64,000 nucleotides of DNA, taken from positions 1-64,000 of the forward strand of contig JAIMBT010000015.1 in the NCBI GenBank assembly GCA_023511295.1, written 5' to 3'. A program made the position numbers and the translations under genes. Origin of the DNA: Alicyclobacillus sp. Its GTDB lineage: Bacteria; Bacillota; Bacilli; Alicyclobacillales; Alicyclobacillaceae. Below the pieces are notes generated by a model. That model searched no databases. It worked only from the letters and a program-made list of their open reading frames with translations, and had not been told where the DNA came from. This document shows, piece after piece, positions 51,060 through 60,135 of this stretch (position 1 is its first letter; the number at the start of each line of letters is the position of its first letter).

Positions 51060-52499
51060 TCAGACGCAGGCCTGAGACGCCGGTTGCGCCGTCGTGATGG
51101 CGCTGTACAGCGAATGGATGGCGGCGACGGCCGCCATGCGGTCCCCCATCGTGCCGCCTTTCGTCAGCACCCATTTGCCCCGAAGCAGGCCGTTCACCGG
51201 CACCGACAGCGTCGTAATGGGCGCCACCTCGCGCTTCATCGCAAGGTCAGACACACCGACGCCCGCGAGAATGGCCCGGGCCGCCTCGCCGCCGGACAAG
51301 TAGAACCCGGCCAAACTCGGAAACGCCGCCACGGCCGCACGGACGATTTCGGGCAGGCGTTGTTGAACCGCCCGGGCACCGCCCGCCGGGCTTTCCCAGG
51401 TATCCGTGCGCACCACCAGGACGGGGCTCGCTCCACCCCCCGCCCGGCAGAGTCCGCGGCGATTCGCGCTGACCATCGCCACCTGTTCCCGCATCTGCCG
51501 GACGACGGAAGCGGGCGATTCGCCGTTGTAGCGCACCATACACACCCCTGGCATGCGCGCCAAGGCATCCATCTGTCCCTTGGCTTCTGCCATGAGGCTC
51601 GCCGAGATGCCGAGGATGCGCGGAGCCCCGGGTGCATCCTCCACGCGCGGTTCTGCCAACCGCCCGGCTTCCGCAGGGCAAGGGTCACAGCGCGTGTCCG
51701 CAACTGGAGGCGGCGCGCCGCCACTGTCGCCTTCCGCCTGTTGCTTCCGCATCCGGCTGGCCACTGCGGCGGTGAACGGACCGGGATCAACCGTCAACAA
51801 GCGCACGCCGGGGCGGGCTGCACAAAACTGGAGCGCCGCCTCGGCCAGGGTATCGATATCGCCCGGCGACGCCGCATCGCAGAACCAGATGCGGGCTCCG
51901 CGCGCATATCCCGCCGCGAAAGCAGCGCACACGGCGCCAGCCCCGGCCGCGACGGCAGCCATCGGCACAGAATCGCTCGGCGCATCGCACCGAAGGCCAA
52001 TCCACGAGGCCAGCCTGGAGTCGCGCACTGGGGCGAACGGGTCCGCCCCGACCGACGTCTCGTGAACCGGCACGCCGTGGACCAACTGAACCCCTGCGAC
52101 GGTGGTGCGCCCGGACCTCGGGTGGGCCGGGACGACCACCGCAATCCGCCGCGAATCCTGCGCCAGCAGGGCATTGAGCGATGCCGCAATGGGACCGCGC
52201 AGCGTGCTGTCAATCCGGAGTGCAACGAGATCCCATGCCGCGTGCGAAATCGATTGGGAAAACGCCCCAACCGCCGCAGCGGCCTGCGCCTCCGAAAGGT
52301 TGCGCGTGGCGAGGTCGTAGACGTGCGCCTCCTGCGTTCCGGTGGCGCGTCGGGTCTGCATCGCCGGTTGTGTCGCTGCAGCCCGGTCTGCAACGTCTTC
52401 CCCGACGAGGTGCACCCAGACGCGAAATCCCCTGTCCGCGAGCAGAGCAGCGGTGCCGTTCCCGCCCGTCAGGTCGTCTGCAGCCACCAAAACCTTCAT
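51060..52499 (-). CDS. dtnK: Four-carbon acid sugar kinase (DtnK/OtnK family)
   Basis: A 479-residue DUF1537 family kinase: VAADDLTGGNGTAALLADRG (N-terminal), LRIDSTLRGPIAA and LTKGGTMGD near the C-terminus. It phosphorylates D-threonate, D-erythronate or a similar acid. The substrate cannot be told from sequence. It precedes pdxA2 by 45 nt. Confidence 0.92.
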   Translation of the reverse strand: MKVLVAADDLTGGNGTAALLADRGFRVWVHLVGEDVADRAAATQPAMQTRRATGTQEAHVYDLATRNLSEAQAAAAVGAFSQSISHAAWDLVALRIDSTLRGPIAASLNALLAQDSRRIAVVVPAHPRSGRTTVAGVQLVHGVPVHETSVGADPFAPVRDSRLASWIGLRCDAPSDSVPMAAVAAGAGAVCAAFAAGYARGARIWFCDAASPGDIDTLAEAALQFCAARPGVRLLTVDPGPFTAAVASRMRKQQAEGDSGGAPPPVADTRCDPCPAEAGRLAEPRVEDAPGAPRILGISASLMAEAKGQMDALARMPGVCMVRYNGESPASVVRQMREQVAMVSANRRGLCRAGGGASPVLVVRTDTWESPAGGARAVQQRLPEIVRAAVAAFPSLAGFYLSGGEAARAILAGVGVSDLAMKREVAPITTLSVPVNGLLRGKWVLTKGGTMGDRMAAVAAIHSLYSAITTAQPASQACV

Positions 52500-52515
52500 C
52501 GCATGCCGCCGCCTT

Positions 52516-53310
52516 TCACGGTTCGACCACGCGGGGCAAACCTGCAACGGGATCTGGGAGACACAACCGAACACCGGCATCCAGCAGCGCAGCCGCTTCC
52601 GTTTCCGGAAAGGCAGCGTCGCTCACCACCGCGTCGAAGGCGCTGAGCGGGGCAATCCGCTGAAACGAATGATGTCCGTACTTGCTGGAGTCCGCGAGCA
52701 ACACGGTTCTCCCCGCCGCCCGCATCATCCCCTGCTTGATGGCCGCCTTTGTGGTCGTGCGGCTCATGGCCGCCTCTGCGCGAAACGAGTCGCACCCGAT
52801 GAAAGCGAGATCCACATAGATGGAGCCCAGCATGCCGAGGGCGAACTCCCCGTGCGTACTGTACACACCCGCTTTCACGAGACCGCCAACCATGTAGACC
52901 TCGAGCCCTTCGACGTCGCTCAGCATCTGCGCAATCGCCAGGTCGTTCGTGATAACCCGCAGCGGCCCAACGTCTGTCAACCGCTTGGCCACCGCAAACG
53001 TGGTGGTCCCGGCGTCGAGCAGCAGGCTCATTCCTGGTTCGACGAACGCCATCGCCAGGTCGGCAATCTGCTCTTTCTCGTGCGGGTGACTTTCGCGTTT
53101 GTCGTCGAGCGTCAGTTCCGCGAGACCACCGTCTGGTTGCATCGCCCCGCCGTGCGTTCGCTCCAAGAGCCCTTCGTCCGTCAGAACCTTTAAATCCCTG
53201 CGAATCGTCATGGCCGACACGCCAAACCGGCGGGCCAGTTCCTGAATCTCCACTTCTCCGAACCGGGTCACCAGCGCCAAAATCTCACGCCTTCTGCGCT
53301 CAGCCAGCAA
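52516..53310 (-). CDS. DeoR-family repressor of the sugar-acid operon
   Basis: 264 residues. N-terminal helix-turn-helix IQELARRFGVSAMTIRRDL, the typical LLERTHGGA and a C-terminal ligand domain (LDAGTTTFAVAKRL). It is the first gene of the operon and probably represses it until a phosphorylated sugar acid binds. TTG start with GGGGGTGG upstream. Upstream is AT-richer and holds several TGTT repeats, perhaps the operator. Confidence 0.93.
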   Translation of the reverse strand: MLAERRRREILALVTRFGEVEIQELARRFGVSAMTIRRDLKVLTDEGLLERTHGGAMQPDGGLAELTLDDKRESHPHEKEQIADLAMAFVEPGMSLLLDAGTTTFAVAKRLTDVGPLRVITNDLAIAQMLSDVEGLEVYMVGGLVKAGVYSTHGEFALGMLGSIYVDLAFIGCDSFRAEAAMSRTTTKAAIKQGMMRAAGRTVLLADSSKYGHHSFQRIAPLSAFDAVVSDAAFPETEAAALLDAGVRLCLPDPVAGLPRVVEP

Positions 53311-53468
53311 GATGCCACCCCCGTCGCGCTTCTGTTCGGTTGTGTCACTTGTTGTTTGGAATTGTTCACTATTGATGCTATTAGTTTATATGTGTGCGCT
53401 TTCGTTTGTCAATAAGCGCTTTCAGAGGGGAGTTGGTTACACATCCGCACAAGAGGTGCACGGCGCAT

Positions 53469-53489
53469 CCGGGCCTTCGACAGGCCCGG
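53469..53489. terminator. Short hairpin after the 53525 gene
   Basis: CCGGGCC (53469-53475) pairs with GGCCCGG (53483-53489). The T-run is missing on both sides, so the call is weak. The rest of 53311-53524 shows only the DeoR promoter region. Confidence 0.35.
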
Positions 53490-53524
53490 GTAGCACCATC
53501 GGGCAAAGAGGGAAAACGGGGCCC

Positions 53525-54307
53525 CTAACCGTCTTTCGCCTCGTCGTAAGACATCGAGTTCTGGCGCACCGTGCACACCCGGGAGCCGTCTTCCTTCGTG
53601 GCGACGTCGATGTAGATGGGCGTCTGGTCGTCGTAAAAGAACGCAGCCGGCAACAGCGGGTCCTCCGTGTTCGTAAATCCGACGGTTCCGCAGTAATCCT
53701 CGATGAGGTCTGCCACGATAACCATACCGTTGCAAATGACGAGATCCCCCCGCACACGGTCAAAGTGTATTTCCGGCACCGAATCCACACGCTCCCCGTT
53801 CAGAAAGATGGGCACTCTGCACAGGTCTGCTTGGACGGCTTTGGCCCGCGCGTCGCTGACGATGCAATCGTAGCTCCGATAGGTATCGCAGACTTCCGGA
53901 CAGAATGTCAGGTCCACGTCGATCGTCTGCTGTCCCCGTTCGTAAACGACCAGCGGGCGCCCTTGAAAGGCTACGGCATCGACCCGGTGACTGGCCCCCG
54001 CAATGCGTACGCGGGTGCACTCGGCATCTTGAAAGAAAACCCCCATCCGGTCGATCCACGCCGCGACGGCGGATAGGGTGAACCGTTTCTTCAGAAACTG
54101 CGCCGACACCAGGACGTATTGGCCCTTCTCCTGTAAAATGCCGATAAACGCGTCGCCCACCTGGATGGAGTGAACTTGGAACGTCCCAAACTTGTCTGTG
54201 TAGTCATCGATGAAGCAGTATTCGTAGTAATCCTCAAACTCCCGGCAATGTTCGGCGAGTTGTTGCTGTCGCTTGGTCTTTCGCCACGACTGCAGTTCCA
54301 CAATCAC
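53525..54307 (-). CDS. Unknown 260-residue protein coupled to ADP-ribosylglycohydrolase
   Basis: The GTG overlaps the stop of the glycohydrolase gene (GTGA), so they are co-translated. The N-terminus is charged (LQSWRKTKRQQQLAEHC), then a mix of beta strands with acidic stretches (EDYYEYCFIDDYTD) and several Cys. No membrane helix or signal. No family recognised. Its partner suggests a role in ADP-ribose or NAD metabolism, possibly as substrate or toxin-like partner. Confidence 0.7.
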   Translation of the reverse strand: MIVELQSWRKTKRQQQLAEHCREFEDYYEYCFIDDYTDKFGTFQVHSIQVGDAFIGILQEKGQYVLVSAQFLKKRFTLSAVAAWIDRMGVFFQDAECTRVRIAGASHRVDAVAFQGRPLVVYERGQQTIDVDLTFCPEVCDTYRSYDCIVSDARAKAVQADLCRVPIFLNGERVDSVPEIHFDRVRGDLVICNGMVIVADLIEDYCGTVGFTNTEDPLLPAAFFYDDQTPIYIDVATKEDGSRVCTVRQNSMSYDEAKDG

Positions 54308-55263
54308 GCGAGTGGCCCCCTTTCGTCGCCCTGGGTATCGAGAAGCCGGGTCAGGAGTGGCTCCACCAAATCCTGACCCCGCATCGCGCGGAACCACCGC
54401 TCTGGAATCCCGTTCACGCCGTCCCGGATGCCGGCCAGCCCCCCCGCGACGGCGGCATTGGTATCTGTGTCATTCCCAAAGCGGATGGCCCGCCGGACAA
54501 CGGCTTCATAGGTCGTCTCCCGGAGGGCGATGCGGGCCGCATTCAGCGTATGGACGACGTACCCGCCGCCGTCCGTCCTCGGCGCGTCATCGGGTCGCAC
54601 GGTGTGTTCCAGTTCCTCTCGGTACGGCGATGCCTCCCCGTACAAGGTGCGGAGCGTTTGGACGGCGTCTCGATAACCGGATTCCGCCTCCAGGCCGTTC
54701 AGCAGGCGGCGCGCCCAGAGACAATAGAGTGCGCAGCAAACCTGATTCGTTAGTGCTCCGTGGGTGACGACGGATTGCAGGTGTGCCATTTCAACCAACT
54801 CCGCGTCCGTCCAGTGATGCCACAGGGCCAGCGGCAGTACCCGCATCAAGGCCCCGTTGCCCTTGCCATTCGGATTCACGAACCCTGCTCGGACCGGCGG
54901 CACACCATCTCGCAGCTGAGTAATCGCCGCACGGGTCTGTATGCCGCAGTCGAAGACGTATCCGTCGATTGCCCACAGTCCTTCGTTCATCCAAGCCACC
55001 AGGCGGGCGGCGAAGTCCTGGATGTCAAACCCCTGGGCTTGCAGCAGCGAATCCAACAGGCAGAGCGCCTGGGCGCCATCGTCTGACCACGTACCCACTG
55101 GGAGTTGTGGATACGTCCGCGCATACCCCGCCGGAGGGGACATTTCAATCTGATCTTCCGCAGGAATCTGGAACGCCGCATGAAATTCATACGGTACGCC
55201 CAGTGCATCCCCGACCAACAGCCCCCACAACCCACCACGAACCCGCTCTGCTCTACTCACCAT
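54304..55263 (-). CDS. ADP-ribosylglycohydrolase (DraG-like)
   Basis: 319 residues. Metal-binding motifs GTWSDDGAQALCLLDSL and FGNDTDTNAAVAGGLAG carry the Asp pairs that bind Mg2+ or Mn2+. It removes ADP-ribose from proteins or small substrates. The ATG at 55263 has GGAGGGG 6 nt upstream. It is divergent from NrtR, whose family binds ADP-ribose. Confidence 0.9.
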   Translation of the reverse strand: MVSRAERVRGGLWGLLVGDALGVPYEFHAAFQIPAEDQIEMSPPAGYARTYPQLPVGTWSDDGAQALCLLDSLLQAQGFDIQDFAARLVAWMNEGLWAIDGYVFDCGIQTRAAITQLRDGVPPVRAGFVNPNGKGNGALMRVLPLALWHHWTDAELVEMAHLQSVVTHGALTNQVCCALYCLWARRLLNGLEAESGYRDAVQTLRTLYGEASPYREELEHTVRPDDAPRTDGGGYVVHTLNAARIALRETTYEAVVRRAIRFGNDTDTNAAVAGGLAGIRDGVNGIPERWFRAMRGQDLVEPLLTRLLDTQGDERGPLA

Positions 55264-55317
55264 CTCCATCCCCTCCATTGGGTGCTTCGTTGTTCCATCC
55301 TGTGTTCAACTTACACC

Positions 55318-55349
55318 GATCCCCCAATGTATGTCAATATGTATTTTTC
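55318..55349 (-). promoter_or_regulatory. AT-rich promoter between the glycohydrolase and NrtR genes
   Basis: Reading the minus strand, TTGACA (around 55340) is followed at about 18 bp by TAAGTT. It overlaps the direct-repeat-like ATGTATGTCAATATGTAT, a possible NrtR operator. This is among the few AT-rich stretches in the window. Confidence 0.4.
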
Positions 55350-55439
55350 ATAATGAATATATATGATTGTCTGTTTCACTCGGAAGGATTTATGAAGTAT
55401 GCTATTCTACACGGTATCCGCGCGAAAGGAGGGGGCAAC

Positions 55440-56324
55440 GTGCGTCGACAGACTGAACAAGAGCGCGAATATCCGAGCCTCCGTGGCCTTCCAGTGGACA
55501 TTTGTATCTTTACGGTCGCCACCGAGCGACGGACTGCGGACAACACCCGTACAGACAGGCGAAGCCTCAAGTCCTATCCAAGACGCTGCCTCGAACTCGT
55601 CTTGATTCAACGATCCGGCGACACCTTCAACGACCACTGGGCACTCCCTGGCGGGTTTACGAACGTTGAGACGGAAAGCTTGGACCAAGCGGCCATCCGG
55701 GAACTGCAGGAGGAAACCAATCTGACTGCGGCGATTGGGGGTGAGACCGAGGGATGGATGGACGGCATCTACTTGGAGCAGATGAAGGCCTACTACACCC
55801 CTTGGCGAGATCCGCGCGGCCCAACGCCCACCGTCGCCTACGTGGCTTTGGTGAACGAAGCGTTGCTTGCCGGTTTGCGTGCAGGCGGCGATGCCAAGCA
55901 GGCTCAACTGTTCCGGGTCCGCGTGAGCGATGCCCAGCCGCTCGTGTTGGAGTCTGAAGACGGGGCCATCACACTGCACGCGGCCGATTTGGCCTTTGAT
56001 CACGCCTCCATTATTGCGGACGCACTGCGATTCGTGGAAAACAAGGTGATGACCACGACAATTGCACGAACCCTGCTGCCAAAGGAGTTTACCATCGCGC
56101 AACTACAGCAGGTGATTGCCGCCGTCGCCCCCTCGTACCGGCCGACGACGACGAATTTCGCACGAGACCTTCTGAAGACCAAGACACGCGACAGGATGTT
56201 GCTAGAGGTACTGGACGAAGCGGGCCGGCCCAAGAAGACCCGCCAGTACTCGGCCCGCCCCGCACAGTTATACACATTCAACCGAGCGTTTGATGCCCGA
56301 GTGTCGATTTATCCCCGCTTCTAG
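55440..56324 (+). CDS. nrtR: NrtR-type Nudix transcriptional regulator
   Basis: 294 residues. The N-terminal Nudix domain has the box GGFTNVETESLDQAAIREL plus QEET, one residue longer than the classical spacing, so catalysis may be lost. The C-terminal winged helix (about 215-290, LLPKEFTIAQLQQVIAAVAP and RPKKTRQYSARPAQLY) is that of NrtR, which controls NAD genes and senses ADP-ribose. GTG behind AAGGAGG. No NAD biosynthesis gene is adjacent; the divergent glycohydrolase is a likely target. Confidence 0.88.
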   Translation: MRRQTEQEREYPSLRGLPVDICIFTVATERRTADNTRTDRRSLKSYPRRCLELVLIQRSGDTFNDHWALPGGFTNVETESLDQAAIRELQEETNLTAAIGGETEGWMDGIYLEQMKAYYTPWRDPRGPTPTVAYVALVNEALLAGLRAGGDAKQAQLFRVRVSDAQPLVLESEDGAITLHAADLAFDHASIIADALRFVENKVMTTTIARTLLPKEFTIAQLQQVIAAVAPSYRPTTTNFARDLLKTKTRDRMLLEVLDEAGRPKKTRQYSARPAQLYTFNRAFDARVSIYPRF

Positions 56325-57115
56325 TGGTCAACCCGTGCCTGCGCGACGACGCGCCGCACCTGCTCGTGCATTTCCCGCAAGCTGTCGACGAGCATCGGGC
56401 CGCACTGAAGCACTTCGCCGCTCAACTCCACGACGTGTCCGTTTCGGGCAGCCGGGAGGTCTGCGAATCCCGGCCTCGCCAGGAACGCCGCCTGGTTGAA
56501 CGGCTTGCCACACCACGAAGCGAAGACGACATCCGGTGCGGCGGCAACCACGTCTGCCGCCTCCACGACGCGCCGAGACGCTCGCCGCCCGCCGATGGAC
56601 CGTTCGCGGAACACGTCTCGTCCTCCCGCAATTTCCATCAGGTCGCTGACCCACGCCGTGCCGGCGATGATTGGCTCCATCCACTCCTCAAAATAGACGC
56701 GGGGGTGCCACGGCAGGGCTTCAGCCGATTGGCGGATCTCCTCGACCTGTTCGCGAAGCTCCGCGACATAGGTGACGGCCTGTTCATACTGGCCGACGAC
56801 GTTTCCAAGCAGCAAAATGGTGCGAAACATATCTTCCAGGCGGTGCGGGTTGAAGTGGAGGATGGGGACGCCTTCCGCCGTGAGCTCCGCCGCCAGTTTC
56901 TGTTGCACGCTCGAGGTCAAGATCACCACGTCTGGACGCACCTCCAGGATGCGCTTGACGCTGCCGTGCTGAAAGCCCGAAACTTTTCGGATGGAAAGCG
57001 CTTCGACCGGCCGCGTCGTGTAAGCGGAAATCCCGACCACCCGGTCCAACGCACCCAACCGGTGTAAAATTTCAGGTATCTCCGCGGCCAGACAGACGAT
57101 GCGTTCTGGGTACAT
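56321..57115 (-). CDS. BtuF-like cobalamin-binding protein without signal peptide
   Basis: 264 residues of the periplasmic binding protein fold (RIVCLAAEIPEILHRLGALD, EVRPDVVILTSSVQQKLA). It starts at MYPERIV with no signal sequence or lipobox, so it is likely cytosolic or relies on another anchor. A GGGGGG-like site is 9 nt upstream. It ends the cobalamin cluster; its stop overlaps that of nrtR by 4 nt (CTAG). Confidence 0.85.
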   Translation of the reverse strand: MYPERIVCLAAEIPEILHRLGALDRVVGISAYTTRPVEALSIRKVSGFQHGSVKRILEVRPDVVILTSSVQQKLAAELTAEGVPILHFNPHRLEDMFRTILLLGNVVGQYEQAVTYVAELREQVEEIRQSAEALPWHPRVYFEEWMEPIIAGTAWVSDLMEIAGGRDVFRERSIGGRRASRRVVEAADVVAAAPDVVFASWCGKPFNQAAFLARPGFADLPAARNGHVVELSGEVLQCGPMLVDSLREMHEQVRRVVAQARVDH

Positions 57116-57129
57116 TACCAACGCCCCCC

Positions 57130-58683
57130 TCAGTTGGTTCGTCTCGACAGACCGAGCATCTGGTAGATTGAATCGACATCGAGATGCGCTCGAACGGTAC
57201 GGGCCAATCGATCCAATTCGCGTGCCCGTAACGACTGCATGTTCGCTTGCGGTGGCTGCGGCGGCAGGCCTTTCTGGCGGCGTATCTCGTTCAGCCAGGC
57301 AGCGCGAAAGGCGTCGTTGTGCAACAGTCCGTGCAGGTACGTCCCGAGGATCTGCCCGTCTCGCGCCACGTGGCCCTCCAGCACCTCCGCATCCCGGTCG
57401 GTGCCATCCACCGTTGCTGCTCCGTCCCCGGCGCGGCGCGTCCGCGCCAGCGGATTCTGCGTGCCGAAGAACTCGGTGACGCCCATGTGAATCTCGTACC
57501 CCTCGAGTGGGATGCCCGCAAAGCGGCCGAGGAAAGTCCCTTGCACCAACACCGTGGTCTTGTCCGCCTGGATGGTGGTCACCGCATCCATCAACCCCAG
57601 CCCTGGCACCACCGCCAGGTCCGACTCCTGCCGCCCCGGGTCCCGGACCTCCACGCCCAACATCTGATACCCGCCACAGATACCGAGTACGTACGCACCG
57701 CGCGCCACACACGCCTGAATTTCCGCCCGCCACCCTGTGCGCCGCAGCCAGTCCAAATCCGCGAGCGTGCTCTTCGTGCCCGGCAACACAATCGCGTCTG
57801 CGCGGGCCAGATCTCCCGGTTCACTGCAGAAATAGGCGTGGACGTCGGGTTCGAGGAACAGCGGATCAAAATCCGTGAAGTTGGCAATGTGCGGCAGCCG
57901 CAGGATGCCGACGGAGAGGCTGGCCGACGTGGCCCCGGCTCGTCGATATCTATCCGCTGTCAAACCGACCGAATCCTCCTCGTCGATTCCGAGGTGGTCG
58001 ATGTACGGAAGCACTCCGAGTACGGGCAGGCCGGTATACGATTCCAGCCACCGTCGGCCATCGTCGAACAGGCGCGCGTCGCCGCGGAACTTGTTCACGA
58101 TGATCCCCTTCACCCGCCGACGTTCGTCCGGGTCAAGGAGGGCCAAGGTCCCGACAATCGATGCGAACACGCCACCGCGGTCGATGTCCGCCACGAGCAG
58201 GACCGACGCATCGGCCATCTGTGCGGCCTTCATGTTGGCGATGTCTCGCCGCTTCAGGTTGATCTCGACGGGGCTTCCGGCACCCTCCATCACGATGACG
58301 TCATACCGCTCGGCGAGGAACTGGTAGCTCTCCACTACCGCCCGCCAAAGTTCCTCCTTCTCGTCGAAGAAGTACGATTGAGCCGATCTCGTTCCGACCG
58401 GCCGGCCCTGCAGCACAATCTGGCTCTGCAAATGACCGGTTGGCTTCAACAACACGGGGTTCATGTGTTCGTTCGGCAAAATCCCGCAGGCCTCCGCCTG
58501 AACGGCTTGAGCCCGCCCAATCTCGCGTCCGGACGGCGTCACGGCGGAGTTCAACGACATGTTCTGCGCCTTGAATGGCGCCACGCGGTGCCCGTCTTCC
58601 GATAGAATCCGACACAGAGCGGTTGCCACGATGCTCTTGCCCACGTGGGACGATGTTCCGACGACCATCAGGCTCGGCGTCAT
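57130..58683 (-). CDS. cobQ: Cobyric acid synthase
   Basis: 517 residues; amidates four side chains of adenosylcobyrinate a,c-diamide. P-loop-like GTSSHVGKSIVATALCRIL, VMEGAGSPVEINL, ADIDRGGVFASIVGT and the glutaminase triad Cys in GICGGYQMLG. ATGA overlap with cbiA; GGAG upstream. Confidence 0.96.
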   Translation of the reverse strand: MTPSLMVVGTSSHVGKSIVATALCRILSEDGHRVAPFKAQNMSLNSAVTPSGREIGRAQAVQAEACGILPNEHMNPVLLKPTGHLQSQIVLQGRPVGTRSAQSYFFDEKEELWRAVVESYQFLAERYDVIVMEGAGSPVEINLKRRDIANMKAAQMADASVLLVADIDRGGVFASIVGTLALLDPDERRRVKGIIVNKFRGDARLFDDGRRWLESYTGLPVLGVLPYIDHLGIDEEDSVGLTADRYRRAGATSASLSVGILRLPHIANFTDFDPLFLEPDVHAYFCSEPGDLARADAIVLPGTKSTLADLDWLRRTGWRAEIQACVARGAYVLGICGGYQMLGVEVRDPGRQESDLAVVPGLGLMDAVTTIQADKTTVLVQGTFLGRFAGIPLEGYEIHMGVTEFFGTQNPLARTRRAGDGAATVDGTDRDAEVLEGHVARDGQILGTYLHGLLHNDAFRAAWLNEIRRQKGLPPQPPQANMQSLRARELDRLARTVRAHLDVDSIYQMLGLSRRTN

Positions 58684-60101
58684 GCTTCGCTCTCCTGCCT
58701 TCCCGTCCACGCCGCCCGGTAACTCGCGCACCGCTCGACAAAGTGCTGTGCGACGGCCGGGTTGGACGCGAAGTGCAAGTGGGTATACCCCGCCACCAGG
58801 TTGCCCTGCAGGTAGCCTTCTCCTTGCCCTGCCAAACCGCCCTGCCACGCGAACGACTGCGGTCCGTGGTAGGCGATGGTCGAGTAGTGAAACTCGTGGC
58901 CCCGGGCGGTCGCGCCCGGTGGGACCAGCCAGTTCCCTGCAACACCGGTCACTTCTCGATACCCGAACCCGGACAACCGAGGCTGCATCGACACGCGGGC
59001 GGGAATCACCCCAACCATGTCGTGCGCGGTGCCTTGCATGTCGACGATTTGCTCGGTAAGGTACATGTAGCCACCGCATTCGGCGTACGTCGGCAGCCCG
59101 TTCAAAATCCGCTCGCGAACACTCGTCCGGACCCCCTGTTGGCGGCTGAGGTCCGCTGCGAACGTTTCCGGAAACCCGCCGCCGATGTACAGTCCGTCCG
59201 CATCTTCCGGCACCGGGTCCCCAGCCAGCGGACTGAACGGCAGCAGTTGTGCACCGCAGTCGGTCAGCAAGTCGAAGTTCTCGGCGTAATAGAAGTGAAA
59301 GGCGGCGTCCATGGCGACGGCAATTCGCGCCTTTGCACCACCTTCTGAAGTCCGGCGGGTCGCTTCCGCCTTCCCTCCCGCCGCGTTCGGACGCAGGGAA
59401 GCCAGCGGCGGTGCCGCCCCCGCGAGCGCCAGGACGGCGTCCAAATCGACCGTGGCGGCGACGGCTGCGCCGAGAGCCCGAAACAGGCCATCGTGGTCCC
59501 CGCGCTCGAGCGCCGGAATGAGTCCCAGATGTCGCTCCGGAATCTCCATCTCCGGATGGTGGGACAGGTAGCCAAGGACGGGAATCCCGCAGACCTGCTC
59601 CACCGCCTGTTGCACCAGCCGAAAGTGACCCTCGCTGCCGACACGATTGGCAATCACACCTGCAATGCGGAGGGTGCGGTCCAGCTCCTGATACCCTTTG
59701 ACCATCGCTGCGGCACTCCGGGCGACACCGGCACAGTCAACCACGAGGACCACCGGGCAATCGAGCAAGGCGCTGATTTCCGCCGTGCTGCCCTCGTTCG
59801 ACAAGGGACCTTTGCCGTCGTAAAGTCCCATGACGCCTTCGATGACGGAGACGTCCGCATCGCCTGCCGCGCGCCGAAACACGTCTCGAACCGTCGCGTG
59901 GGACAACATCCAACTGTCCAGGTTGCGCGACGTGCGGCCGGTGATGGCGGTATGATAACTGGGGTCGATGTAGTCCGGTCCAACTTTGAAACCTTGGACG
60001 CGCAGACCCCGCTGACGCAGTGCGGCCATGAGGCCGAGCGAGACCGTCGATTTCCCGGCGCCGCTGTGCGTCCCTGCGATGACGATTCTGGCAAAGTTCA
60101 T
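58680..60101 (-). CDS. cbiA: Cobyrinate a,c-diamide synthase
   Basis: 473 residues: GTHSGAGKSTVSLGL, GFKVGPDYIDPSYHTAITGR, VMGLYDG and the glutamine amidotransferase Cys in TYAECGGYMYL. Late step of cobalamin assembly. Its start is only 34 bp from the divergent cobC start. Confidence 0.96.
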   Translation of the reverse strand: MNFARIVIAGTHSGAGKSTVSLGLMAALRQRGLRVQGFKVGPDYIDPSYHTAITGRTSRNLDSWMLSHATVRDVFRRAAGDADVSVIEGVMGLYDGKGPLSNEGSTAEISALLDCPVVLVVDCAGVARSAAAMVKGYQELDRTLRIAGVIANRVGSEGHFRLVQQAVEQVCGIPVLGYLSHHPEMEIPERHLGLIPALERGDHDGLFRALGAAVAATVDLDAVLALAGAAPPLASLRPNAAGGKAEATRRTSEGGAKARIAVAMDAAFHFYYAENFDLLTDCGAQLLPFSPLAGDPVPEDADGLYIGGGFPETFAADLSRQQGVRTSVRERILNGLPTYAECGGYMYLTEQIVDMQGTAHDMVGVIPARVSMQPRLSGFGYREVTGVAGNWLVPPGATARGHEFHYSTIAYHGPQSFAWQGGLAGQGEGYLQGNLVAGYTHLHFASNPAVAQHFVERCASYRAAWTGRQESEA

Positions 60102-60135
60102 GGTCTCTCACTCTCTTTCCAATGGAGGGAGCACC

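Noticed and set aside
53311-53524. Additional small gene
   Set aside because: No frame with a ribosome binding site; the region is best read as the DeoR promoter plus a hairpin.
57130-59079. 649-codon version of cobQ
   Set aside because: The extra N-terminal part is the antisense-free shadow of cbiA; the ATG at 58683 has GGAG and an ATGA overlap.
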